Shown here piece by piece: positions 50,182 to 58,525 of a DNA stretch of 64,000 nt. Under the pieces are notes generated by a model that searched no databases, was not told the DNA's origin, and saw nothing but the letters and a program-made list of their open reading frames with translations. Origin of the DNA: Sphaerochaeta associata (lineage in GTDB: Bacteria > Spirochaetota > Spirochaetia > Sphaerochaetales > Sphaerochaetaceae). The position numbers were made by a program, and so were the translations under genes. Where the stretch lies: assembly GCF_022869165.1 (NCBI RefSeq), contig NZ_CP094929.1, positions 744,001-808,000 on the forward strand, in the 5' to 3' direction. Positions within the stretch are counted from its first letter, which is position 1, and every line of letters begins with the position of its first letter.

Positions 50182-51438
50182 ATGAAAAAGAGTCTGAGAA
50201 TCGGTTTGGTGGCGTTGTTGCTCATCGCCATGTCCCTTAGCAGCGTGTTTGCGGCCGGAGGAGCCGAAGCAAAGCCGCAGGAAACGAAAACGATCAACTT
50301 CTGGTATTGGGACCAGAACGGTGAGGAAGTCTACAAGCAGATGATCGCCGAGTTCGAGGCCCAGAATGCAGGCGTCAAGGTAAACATGTCGATCATCCCC
50401 TGGGCCGACTACTGGACCAAGCTGCAGATGGCTCTGCCCACCGGTACCGGTCCCGATGTATTCTGGCTCAACCATCCCAATGCCGTGTCCTACCTGCCCA
50501 CCGGCTTGGTCATGAACCTCGAGCCCTACAAGGACCAGATGAAGTTCGAGAATTTCAACTCCATCTATTACGAGCCGTTCATGCATGATGGAAACCGCTA
50601 CGGCGTTCCCATTTTCTTCGACTCGGTCATCCTGTACTACAACAAGGCCATGTTCGATAAAGCCGGGCTTGCCTATCCCGACGACACTTGGACCTGGGAC
50701 GACTATTTCAATGCAAGCGCCAAGCTGACGATCAAGGAGAAGGGCACCACCATCCAATACGGCACCATCGCCGACCCCGACATGCAAAGCGGTGCTTCCA
50801 ACTTCATCCTGCAAAACGGGGGAACACTGTTCAGTGAAGACCGCATGCAGCTTGCGATCAACACACCCGAAGGAAGGGAAGCCGCCCAGTTCCTGCTCGA
50901 CCTGATCTACAAGTACGGCTACTCTCCGAAGGTAAGCGAGATGCGTGAGATTACCAAAGCCACGATGTTCCAGTCCGGCATGGTCGCCATGATCACCAAC
51001 CATACCGGAATCCTCAAGCAGTTCGCTGAAATCCTTGGACCGGACCTCGGCATTGCACCGATGCCCAAGCAGAAGCAGCGCGCCAGCATCTACCACAACC
51101 TGGGCTATGTCGCCTCTGCAAAGACCAAGCACCCTGAGGAAGTGATGAAGTTCATGGCCTACCTCGCCAGTGAAAGACATGCAACCATTCTTTCCAGCGT
51201 CTGGGCTCCCTGCTACAAGGGTGGAGCCGAGCTCTTCTTCAAGGAGTACAGCTGGCTCGACACCAAGGCGATCGTGGACACCGTCAATTACGGCTATCCG
51301 CTGCCGATTTCCGGCAAGAATGCAGGACCCATTTACACCTTGTTGAACAACGAGATGGACAAGGTATTCATGCAGCCGCAGCTTGGCAACGGCCTTGCAG
51401 AGATCGAGAAAGTGATCAACGCAGAAATCAACAAATAA
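50182..51438 (+). CDS. Sugar ABC transporter substrate-binding protein
   Basis: The exported family 1 binding protein (418 aa) has a signal peptide at residues 1-23 ending VFAAGGAE. TINFWYWDQNGEEVYKQM and VFWLNHPNAVSYLPTG mark the N-lobe, and YYNKAMFDKAGLAYPDDTWT is typical of the family. GGAGG fixes the ATG at 50182 over the GTG at 50149. The three oxidoreductases downstream suggest a polyol, inositol or oxidisable sugar as substrate. Confidence 0.92.
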   Translation: MKKSLRIGLVALLLIAMSLSSVFAAGGAEAKPQETKTINFWYWDQNGEEVYKQMIAEFEAQNAGVKVNMSIIPWADYWTKLQMALPTGTGPDVFWLNHPNAVSYLPTGLVMNLEPYKDQMKFENFNSIYYEPFMHDGNRYGVPIFFDSVILYYNKAMFDKAGLAYPDDTWTWDDYFNASAKLTIKEKGTTIQYGTIADPDMQSGASNFILQNGGTLFSEDRMQLAINTPEGREAAQFLLDLIYKYGYSPKVSEMREITKATMFQSGMVAMITNHTGILKQFAEILGPDLGIAPMPKQKQRASIYHNLGYVASAKTKHPEEVMKFMAYLASERHATILSSVWAPCYKGGAELFFKEYSWLDTKAIVDTVNYGYPLPISGKNAGPIYTLLNNEMDKVFMQPQLGNGLAEIEKVINAEINK

Positions 51439-51452
51439 CTATGGTATCATCA

Positions 51453-51478
51453 GGTTGCGCCCCATCCGGGGTGCAACC
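51453..51478 (+). promoter_or_regulatory. Stem-loop after the second sugar-binding-protein gene
   Basis: GGTTGCGCCCC-ATCC-GGGGTGCAACC forms an 11-bp stem with one G-T pair, 14 bases after the stop and without a T-run. It is analogous to the hairpins after the other binding-protein genes. Confidence 0.6.
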
Positions 51479-51500
51479 CAATAATCCAGGGAGGGAAACA

Positions 51501-52754
51501 ATGGAGCCTATTCGTGTAGCACTGCTTGGGGCAGGAAGTAGGGGAAGGCATGTGTATGCGGACTATGCACAAGCACATCCCCAGGAAATGAAGATTGTTG
51601 CGGTTGCAGAACCCAACGATGTCAAACGACAGTGCATCGTTGATGAGCATGGCATAGAAAAATCCTATGCAGTCAAGGATTGGCGTGACTTGTTTATCTC
51701 CAAGCAGAACTTCGATGCAGTGGTCATCGCCACCCAGGATTCGATGCATCGGGATGCAATTCTTGCAGCCATCGGCAAGCAGTACCACATTCTTTGCGAG
51801 AAGCCCATCGTCACCACCTTGGAGGACAGCAGGACGATAGCAGAGGCCGCCAAGGATTTCTCAAAGGTATTCGTCATCTCCCATGTACTTCGCTACTCCC
51901 CCTTCTTCACCCGCGTCAAGAAGTTGATCAGGGATGGGGAACTGGGAAGACTCATCGGCATCGAGCTGGATGAGTGCGTCGGACACATTCACATGTCCCA
52001 CAGCTTTGTCAGAGGCCACTGGAACAACAGCAACACCTCGGCTCCCATGATTCTTGCCAAGAGCTGCCATGACATGGATATCCTGCTCTACCTGGCCGGC
52101 GCCGACTGCACGTCGCTCAGCTCCTACGGCGATCTCTACCATTTCAAGGAAGAGAATGCTCCGGTCGGCGCTCCGCTTCGGTGCACCGACAACTGCTCTC
52201 ACTACGAGGCATGCCCGTATGCGGCACAAAAAATTTACCTTGGAAAAAATACCGCATGGCCGGTGAATGTCATAACCACCGATTTGTCCGTTGAAGGCAG
52301 GCTGAAAGCCTTGCAACAAGGCCCGTGGGGTCGCTGTGTCTACCACTGCGACAACAATGTGGTGGACCATCAGACGGTGAACGCACAGTTTGCAAACGGC
52401 GTTATCGCCACCTTCACCATGAGCGGGTTTACCATGACAACCCATCGTGGCCTCAGGCTGATGGGTACCCAGGCCGAGTTGATCGGAGATATGGAGAAGG
52501 GAATCATTACGATCAACTACTTCTCTTCACGGGATAAGAAAACCATTGAGATAGAAACCACCCGCGAGGGGCACAGCGGCAGTGACGAGCTGTTCGTCGC
52601 CGACTTTGTCCGCTTGGTACGCTCGAACAATACCAGCGGTGAAACACGTGTTGGATCGTCGCTTCAGAGTCACTACATGGCCTTCGCCGCCGAGGCATCC
52701 CGTCTCGCCGACGGAAAGCGCATGCAGGTCGCCGACTTTGGTAAACTGCAATAA
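51501..52754 (+). CDS. Gfo/Idh/MocA-family oxidoreductase with cysteine cluster
   Basis: The NAD(P)-dependent sugar or polyol oxidoreductase (417 aa) has the dinucleotide motif LLGAGSRGR near residue 10 and CEKPIVTTLED with the catalytic-region Lys near 100. A mid-protein insertion, CTDNCSHYEACPYAAQKIY (near residue 230), places three cysteines close together, a feature of a large-type subgroup. The ATG at 51501 follows GGGAGG. It is the first of three oxidoreductases in the ROK operon, which together may oxidise, epimerise and reduce the imported sugar. Confidence 0.88.
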   Translation: MEPIRVALLGAGSRGRHVYADYAQAHPQEMKIVAVAEPNDVKRQCIVDEHGIEKSYAVKDWRDLFISKQNFDAVVIATQDSMHRDAILAAIGKQYHILCEKPIVTTLEDSRTIAEAAKDFSKVFVISHVLRYSPFFTRVKKLIRDGELGRLIGIELDECVGHIHMSHSFVRGHWNNSNTSAPMILAKSCHDMDILLYLAGADCTSLSSYGDLYHFKEENAPVGAPLRCTDNCSHYEACPYAAQKIYLGKNTAWPVNVITTDLSVEGRLKALQQGPWGRCVYHCDNNVVDHQTVNAQFANGVIATFTMSGFTMTTHRGLRLMGTQAELIGDMEKGIITINYFSSRDKKTIEIETTREGHSGSDELFVADFVRLVRSNNTSGETRVGSSLQSHYMAFAAEASRLADGKRMQVADFGKLQ

Positions 52755-52766
52755 GGAGCATACAGC

Positions 52767-53756
52767 ATGTTGCGAATCGCATTACTAGGCTGCGGCACGA
52801 TGGGAAGCACCCATGCCCACGCCTACACCTCCTTAAGGGAGGCAAAGGTGGTTGCCGTCTGTGACATCCGCCTTGAGAAGGCAGAGGCCCTTGCATCACT
52901 CTTGGGCTGTGTTGCCTATACCTCCTATGAAGCGATGAAAGAGAAGGCCGATTACGAAGTGCTGGATGTGTGTCTGCCCACCTATCTGCATTGCCGATAT
53001 GCCACAGACGCCATGCAGGATGGAAAGCATGTGTTCTGCGAGAAACCCATCGCCCTCAATCTTGAGGATGCCGATCTCATGGTTGAGACGGCAAAAGAAT
53101 ACGGCGTCACGTTCTCTGTCGGCCATGTGTTGCGCTTCTTCCCCCAGTACCAGGCTGCAGTTGCTCAGATCAAGGCCGGGCGCATCGGAACGCCTGCACT
53201 TTTAAGGACTACACGAAACCAGGCCTTTCCCGGCTGGAGCTGGGAGAACTGGTATCAGGATAGTACAAAGAGTGGAGGGCCGGAAGTCGATTTGGCCATC
53301 CACGACTATGACTGGTTGCTGTACAACTTTGGTTCGGTGAAGCGTGTCTATGCAAAGAACCTTGGCACCGGTCATCCAAAGCAGATGCATACGCTGGCCA
53401 TCCTGCGGTTTGCAAGCGGGGCGATGGCACATGTGGAAGCGAGCTGGGCGCTGCCCAAGGGAATCGAGTTCCGCACCACTTTTGAGTTGGTGGGAACCGA
53501 CGGCCAGCTCTGCTATGACTCCAGCCGCGATTGTCCGCTCAAGACACAGTTGGGCAGTGACGAGGAGGCTTCGCTGTTCTATGACAACCCTCTCAGCGAT
53601 GAGATGAATCCCTACCGTGCAGAGCTGAAGGCTTTCCTGCATGCCGTAGAACACAAGACGGAGCCGGTTGTTACTGCACCCGAAGCTATTGCCGCGCTTC
53701 AGGTTGCCTTGGCGGCCAAAGAATCGGCCCACAGTGGAAAGGTGGTGCATCTATGA
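52767..53756 (+). CDS. Gfo/Idh/MocA-family oxidoreductase
   Basis: The enzyme (329 aa) has ALLGCGTMGSTHAHAY at the N-terminus, the FCEKPIALNLEDAD block with Lys near residue 92, and VDLAIHDYDWL near 175 with the His-x2-Asp catalytic pattern. myo-Inositol-2-dehydrogenase-like activity is possible but not certain. AAGGAG precedes the ATG. The stop overlaps the next start (ATGA). Confidence 0.9.
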   Translation: MLRIALLGCGTMGSTHAHAYTSLREAKVVAVCDIRLEKAEALASLLGCVAYTSYEAMKEKADYEVLDVCLPTYLHCRYATDAMQDGKHVFCEKPIALNLEDADLMVETAKEYGVTFSVGHVLRFFPQYQAAVAQIKAGRIGTPALLRTTRNQAFPGWSWENWYQDSTKSGGPEVDLAIHDYDWLLYNFGSVKRVYAKNLGTGHPKQMHTLAILRFASGAMAHVEASWALPKGIEFRTTFELVGTDGQLCYDSSRDCPLKTQLGSDEEASLFYDNPLSDEMNPYRAELKAFLHAVEHKTEPVVTAPEAIAALQVALAAKESAHSGKVVHL

Positions 53757-54739
53757 AAGAACTGCGAATTGGAGTTGTGAGCTTTGAGCACATGCATGCC
53801 CAAAGCTACACCCAGGAACTGGTGAAGTACGCCGAGGTAACCTTGGTAGGGATAGCTGATGAAAATGAGAAGCGCGGCAGGGAAATGGCTGCAACATTTA
53901 AAACCAACTATTACCAGGGGTATGAAAGCTTGTTGGAGCAACAGCTTGACGGGGTGGTCATCTGCACCAACAACCGCGACCATGCAAAGGTCAGCATAGC
54001 CGCTGCGAAGAAAGGCATCCATATCCTGGTTGAGAAGCCGTTTGCAACGACGATTGCCGATGCACATGCCATGCTTGAAGCGGCAAGGGAAGCGAATGTT
54101 CAAATAATGAACGCATTCCCGATGCGCTTCAATCCCAACGTGATAGCCGCCAAGAAGAAGATTGATGCCGGCTTGATCGGGCAGGTGCTTACCATCACCT
54201 CGATCAACCACGGCAAGATTCCCGGTGGTTGGTTCATCGACCCGGCTCTCTCCGGCGGTGGGGCTGTCATGGACCATACCGTGCACCTGGGGGACTTAAT
54301 CCGCTGGTTCACCGGCTCTGAGATCAAGAGCGTGTTCTGCGAGAGCGGCGAGCTCTTGCACCATAAGGGCATTGATGACACCGGCTTGGTGATGATCGAG
54401 CTTGACAACGGGGTGTCCGCCACCATCGATTGTTCTTGGGCGCACCACACCAACTATCCCATCTGGGCCCAGGTCGATATGCAGATCATCGGCACGAAAG
54501 GTGTGATCGAGCTCAAAGCGTTCGCCCAGGTGCTGCACCTGGATGACCAGACCAACCAACGATTTGAGGATATCGGCTGGAATGAGACGGGGGATGAGGG
54601 CCTGATCAAGGAGTTTGTCCAGGTATGTGCAACAGGAAGGACTCCGTTGGTTACCGGCCTCGACGGGCTCAGGGCCCTTGAGATAGCCCTTGCCTCCTAT
54701 GAGTCGAGCAGGACCAATGAGGTGGTCAGCCTAGCCTGA
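53753..54739 (+). CDS. Gfo/Idh/MocA-family oxidoreductase
   Basis: The enzyme (328 aa) shows IHILVEKPFATTIADAH with the conserved Lys near residue 95 and GGAVMDHTVHLGDLIRW with catalytic-region His residues near 170. The N-terminal glycine motif is atypical (RIGVVSFEHMHAQSY). It is the last gene of the ROK operon and is followed by a strong terminator. Confidence 0.88.
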   Translation: MKELRIGVVSFEHMHAQSYTQELVKYAEVTLVGIADENEKRGREMAATFKTNYYQGYESLLEQQLDGVVICTNNRDHAKVSIAAAKKGIHILVEKPFATTIADAHAMLEAAREANVQIMNAFPMRFNPNVIAAKKKIDAGLIGQVLTITSINHGKIPGGWFIDPALSGGGAVMDHTVHLGDLIRWFTGSEIKSVFCESGELLHHKGIDDTGLVMIELDNGVSATIDCSWAHHTNYPIWAQVDMQIIGTKGVIELKAFAQVLHLDDQTNQRFEDIGWNETGDEGLIKEFVQVCATGRTPLVTGLDGLRALEIALASYESSRTNEVVSLA

Positions 54740-54762
54740 TATCAACTATATGAGTTGTTTGA

Positions 54763-54790
54763 GGGGTGGTTTTCCACCCCGATTTTTTTA
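54763..54790 (+). terminator. Terminator of the ROK-controlled operon
   Basis: GGGGTGG-TTTT-CCACCCC is a perfect 7-bp stem followed by GA and seven T. Confidence 0.85.
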
Positions 54791-54920
54791 GCCATGCCTC
54801 GTCCCATTTTCTTTGAAAACCAGCGAAAACTTCAAACCCGTCGAGGTTGCTCCCAGCAATGAACCAAACATTCCCCAAGGTTTCTTCTCTCATGGCAACT
54901 ATTTATTTTATAAAGAAATA

Positions 54921-54949
54921 GAGACAATTTTGCTGAAGTAGACTATACT
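54921..54949 (+). promoter_or_regulatory. Promoter of DUF4143 ATPase 2, probably giving leaderless mRNA
   Basis: GAGACA (54921-54926) and TATACT (54944-54949) are spaced 17 bases. The ATG at 54956 lies where the transcript should start, and there is no Shine-Dalgarno sequence. Confidence 0.5.
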
Positions 54950-54955
54950 ATACAT

Positions 54956-56164
54956 ATGGAACTACAACTCAAGAAACGCGATCTCTACTTGCACCAACTC
55001 ATCGCCTATCGAGACACTCCGCTCATCAAGGTTATAACAGGCATTCGCAGGTGCGGAAAGTCCATGTTGCTGGAACTCTGGAAGCAGGAATTGCTGTCCA
55101 GCGGCGTCTCGATGAAAAACATCATTCATATCAATTTTGAATCCATGCAGTTTGACAACATCAGGGATTACCGTGCTTTGTACTTCTTGGTTGAGAAGCA
55201 GTTGCAAACAACGCGTACCTATCTCATGCTCGATGAGATACAGCAGGTGGTGGATTGGCAGAAAGCGGTCAACGCACTGATGGTCGACAAGGACATCGAT
55301 ATCTATATCACTGGTTCGAACGATAATTTGCTTTCCTCTGAGCTGTCCACGCTCATTACAGGCCGGTATGTGGAGATCAAGATGTTCCCGCTCTCCTTCA
55401 AGGAGTTTCTGGATTTCCAGGAGTTGGAAAAGGGCCTGTCCCAACAAGAGAATTTCGATTCCTACATCAAGTACGGCTCGATGCCGGCTGTTTCCTCGCT
55501 TCCCCTGGATGGCCAGGTGATCGCAAACTTTTTACAGGGAATCTACAATACGGTAATCCTGAAGGATGTCATCCAGCGCAATGTCGTGAAGGACATCATG
55601 CTGCTGGAATCGGTGTTGCACTTCCTCATGCAGAATATCGGAACGCTGTTCTCGTCAAAGAAAATCAGCGAAGCCTGCTCCATCGGAAGCCGGAAGACCA
55701 ATCTTGAAGCAGTGGAAGAGTACTTGTATATGTTTGAACAGGCGTTCGTTATCTACAAGGCGGCGCAGTTTGACATTAAGAAGAACCAGATCAACCCCAA
55801 TCTGGAAAAGTATTACATTGTTGATACAGGTATTTGGCATGCAATCCTCGGATACCATACCCTTACCACCAGTATCCTGATAGAGAATATTGTCTATCTG
55901 GAACTGTTGAGAAGAAACTTTGAGGTGTTTGTGGGAAAATTGGAATCAAAAGAGATTACGTTCATCGCCAATCGGCATGACCTTCAGATGTATGTACAGA
56001 TTATTGCGACGTGCAAAGACGAACCTCTGCTTGTAGAAAAGCTTGCATCACTGAGGGATGTCAATGGCACCTCCAAAAAGTTGATACTCACCCTCGATTG
56101 CGAAGAGCTCCCTGCCATTGAGGGAGTAGAAGTGAAGAACGTTCTCGATTTTATCTTGGAGTAG
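54956..56164 (+). CDS. DUF4143-type AAA ATPase 2
   Basis: The protein (402 aa) has Walker A GIRRCGKS (residues 29-36), LMLDEIQQVVDWQKAVN, IYITGSND and a C-terminal DUF4143 part (KYYIVDTGIWHAIL, EITFIANRHD). It is a paralogue of the 23656-24873 gene with the same layout but clearly diverged. The nuclease-like motif EVDFVA of the first is EITFIA here, so the acidic pair is lost. No ribosome site precedes the ATG, and the promoter suggests a leaderless mRNA. Function unknown. Confidence 0.83.
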   Translation: MELQLKKRDLYLHQLIAYRDTPLIKVITGIRRCGKSMLLELWKQELLSSGVSMKNIIHINFESMQFDNIRDYRALYFLVEKQLQTTRTYLMLDEIQQVVDWQKAVNALMVDKDIDIYITGSNDNLLSSELSTLITGRYVEIKMFPLSFKEFLDFQELEKGLSQQENFDSYIKYGSMPAVSSLPLDGQVIANFLQGIYNTVILKDVIQRNVVKDIMLLESVLHFLMQNIGTLFSSKKISEACSIGSRKTNLEAVEEYLYMFEQAFVIYKAAQFDIKKNQINPNLEKYYIVDTGIWHAILGYHTLTTSILIENIVYLELLRRNFEVFVGKLESKEITFIANRHDLQMYVQIIATCKDEPLLVEKLASLRDVNGTSKKLILTLDCEELPAIEGVEVKNVLDFILE

Positions 56165-56195
56165 CGCTCGCTGTACAGATACCTGTATACTGAAA

Positions 56196-56891
56196 CTATG
56201 TTGCAGTTTTTTGTGGCAGAAGGCGGTCGAATTCCTCTTTCACCACTTGGTAGCACTCGCAAACACGGGCTTCAAGCCCAGGTCGATCCAAAACAGTAAT
56301 ACACCCCCTGCTATACTGAATGAGCCCGGCACTTTGCAGCTTTCCAGCCGCTTCTGTCACGCCTTCCCGCCTGACTCCCAACATATTGGCGATCAGTTCC
56401 TGGGTCATTCTCAGAGTATTGGAGGGTAAACGGTCAAGGCTGAGAAGCAGCCACCGACACAGCTGTTGATCGACCGTATGATGGCGATTACAGACAGCAG
56501 TCTGCGCCATCTGCGTAAGCAATGCCATGGTGTAGCGTAAAAGTAAAAGCTGAAAAGCACCTGAACGTTTGAACTCTTGTTTTAAAATGGCTGAGGGAAG
56601 GCGATAGGCGGTTCCCTCGCTCTGAACTACTGCACGGTTGGGAACACTATCCCCGCCCATGAACAAGGCAATACCGACAATACCTTCGTTGCCAACTACC
56701 GAAATTTCTGCTGATGCACCGTTTTCCATTACATAGAGAAGCGATACGATGGAGTCGATAGGGAAGTATACATATGCCAAATGGCCGCCGGACTCATAGA
56801 GGGCAGAGCCAAGGGTGAGCGTTACCAGTTCCAAGTGGCTGGAAATGCGGTTGTAATCCACTTGTGGTAGGACTGAAAGCAGCTGGTTCAT
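56196..56891 (-). CDS. Crp/Fnr-family transcriptional regulator
   Basis: The regulator (231 aa) has an N-terminal cyclic-nucleotide-binding-type barrel (LTLGSALYESGGHLAYVYFP, NEGIVGIALFMGG) and a C-terminal helix-turn-helix (MTQELIANMLGVRREGVTEAAGKL, near residues 165-190). The N-terminal cysteines of FNR are absent, and the cAMP-binding Arg-Ser pair of CRP is not evident. The sequence reads like a proteobacterial subgroup. It lies alone, convergent with the DUF4143 gene, under a near-consensus promoter. Targets unknown. Confidence 0.85.
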   Translation of the reverse strand: MNQLLSVLPQVDYNRISSHLELVTLTLGSALYESGGHLAYVYFPIDSIVSLLYVMENGASAEISVVGNEGIVGIALFMGGDSVPNRAVVQSEGTAYRLPSAILKQEFKRSGAFQLLLLRYTMALLTQMAQTAVCNRHHTVDQQLCRWLLLSLDRLPSNTLRMTQELIANMLGVRREGVTEAAGKLQSAGLIQYSRGCITVLDRPGLEARVCECYQVVKEEFDRLLPQKTAT

Positions 56892-56957
56892 TTTTGGGTT
56901 GAGTCCTTCTAAAATGTAGTCCTCCCTGAATGCTCCATATTGAAATATTACAAGTAA

Positions 56958-56986
56958 ATAATACGCTTTAGTACGTGTATTGTCAA
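56958..56986 (-). promoter_or_regulatory. Promoter of the Crp/Fnr gene
   Basis: On the minus strand TTGACA (56981-56986) and TATTAT (56958-56963) are spaced 17 bases. The 56892-57221 gap otherwise holds only a terminator at its far end. Confidence 0.75.
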
Positions 56987-57150
56987 TGAAACAATGCAGT
57001 ACATGATTGATAGTAATAATGAGTGATGATATTTGAATTCATTTGATGGAATTTACCTTATAAGCTCTTTAAGCGACAGATAATGAATTCACGATATCCA
57101 AACTGCACACCTGTTTTGGCTAAAGATATTCACTCCCTCCTGCTTGAAAC

Positions 57151-57188
57151 AAAAAAACCGACGTTGAGTATGGAGTTCTCAACGTCGG
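57151..57188 (-). terminator. Terminator of the first DUF3494 lipoprotein gene
   Basis: CCGACGTTGAG pairs perfectly over 11 bp with CTCAACGTCGG (57158-57188). On the minus strand it is followed by TTTTTTT (57151-57157). Confidence 0.85.
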
Positions 57189-57221
57189 AAGAGATGGGTT
57201 CACTCTCACGGATGAAAGAGT

Positions 57222-58316
57222 TTACAAGGAAGGATTGGTCACCGTCGATTGGTCAATTGCAATTTGGGTTTGTGCAAGCAACTTGCCATTGATGGACGAG
57301 CCGGTGTTCATGGTGATATTGGTCTCACACAGGACAATGCCTTCGAAATGAGAACCCGTACCCATGATCACCTCTCCTGAAACCTGCCAGAAGATGTTTT
57401 TCGCTTGGGCTCCGCCACTGAGAATTACATCGAAATCACTGCTCAAGGTGAGGTCTCCGGATACCTGGAAAATCCAGACATCGTTTGAACCGCCGTTGAT
57501 TGTGACATCCGACCCAATGGTGACTGAACTGGTCCATTTGTAAAGGCCTGGGGCGAGACTGAGAGAACCAATCTCTCCAGCCCCTTGGTTAAGGAAATCG
57601 GGAGTTGACCGACCCGCTGCATCGGTATACGCAGACATCATGTCTTCCACCGCTGTAGTGAGATTTGAGGACGTGGGAGGTGCCATGTCGGCTGCGTAGA
57701 GAAAGCCAGCTACTTGGAAGGAAGTGGCATATCCGGTGGCATCTGTTTGTGAGAATCCAGTCATATAGGATTCTGCTGCGGGGCTTAGTCCCACATCGCC
57801 GGTGATGACTGAGTCGGGAACGGTTGAAATTGCTGATTTCGCAAGCATTACATAGTTTGCGGCGGTTCCCAAATTCACTGGTGCAGGACCGCTGCCGGCA
57901 GCTGCGGTAGTGAACGTCCAGACTTTGGGTTCTGAAAGGCCGGTACCCTCGATGTTCTTTACCCCGGCTGTCAACGTTGCCGTGTAGGCCGTGGTATTGA
58001 GAAGGTTTGCCGAGGGGGCGAAAATCGCTTTTTTGTTGGGGGCATCGTAGGTCACTATGCCTGCAACGCTCAGCGACCCATTGTGTACCAGGAAGGTCTC
58101 ACTGTTGATGGTGGTGGGATCTACTGGTTCATTGAAGCTTGCACTGATCGTACCGTTGATGGCGGAACCAGTCGATGCATGATCTGGAAAGGTCGAACTT
58201 ACAACCGGCGCATCGAGGGTAAGAATATCAGTCTTGCATCCGACGAATGCTGTTGCAATCGTGAAGAAAGCCAGCAGCACAATTAAAAGACGTTGCGTGA
58301 TTTTTACTTTTTTCAT
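57222..58316 (-). CDS. Surface lipoprotein with Big_5 and DUF3494 (ice-binding-like) domains
   Basis: The protein (364 aa) has a lipoprotein signal ending FVGC at Cys27. An Ig-like Big_5 domain covers about residues 35-135 (PVVSSTFPDHASTGSAINGT, SASFNEPV, PKVWTFTTA). DUF3494 covers about 145-364 (NYVMLAKSAISTVPDSVITG, GDVGLSP, NDVWIFQVSGDL, IFWQVSGEV, FEGIVLCETNI, NGKLLAQTQIAI). DUF3494 beta-solenoids bind ice in cold-adapted microbes but also occur in non-psychrophiles, probably as adhesins. GGAGG precedes the ATG. It is the shortest of three paralogues in a row. Confidence 0.88.
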   Translation of the reverse strand: MKKVKITQRLLIVLLAFFTIATAFVGCKTDILTLDAPVVSSTFPDHASTGSAINGTISASFNEPVDPTTINSETFLVHNGSLSVAGIVTYDAPNKKAIFAPSANLLNTTAYTATLTAGVKNIEGTGLSEPKVWTFTTAAAGSGPAPVNLGTAANYVMLAKSAISTVPDSVITGDVGLSPAAESYMTGFSQTDATGYATSFQVAGFLYAADMAPPTSSNLTTAVEDMMSAYTDAAGRSTPDFLNQGAGEIGSLSLAPGLYKWTSSVTIGSDVTINGGSNDVWIFQVSGDLTLSSDFDVILSGGAQAKNIFWQVSGEVIMGTGSHFEGIVLCETNITMNTGSSINGKLLAQTQIAIDQSTVTNPSL

Positions 58317-58447
58317 TGAAATCCTCCAGATTTCTTGTAAATCAGGAACACGTTGTAGATGGTTTCCAAGCTATGGATGGCTGAAAACATGTCCGCCTTA
58401 CCTCTGCTGGAACAATACGGGCGAAAACTGGTGGAAAGGAGAGGACC

Positions 58448-58480
58448 CTGACGCTGAGCGGTTTTTCCCCTCAGCGTCAG
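58448..58480 (-). terminator. Hairpin after the second DUF3494 gene
   Basis: CTGACGCTGAG pairs perfectly over 11 bp with CTCAGCGTCAG across an 11-base loop, between the second and first lipoprotein genes. It has no T-run. Confidence 0.6.
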
Positions 58481-58525
58481 AATCCAGTGGCAAATCTGCC
58501 AGTTCACTGGAAAAAATCCAGGAGG

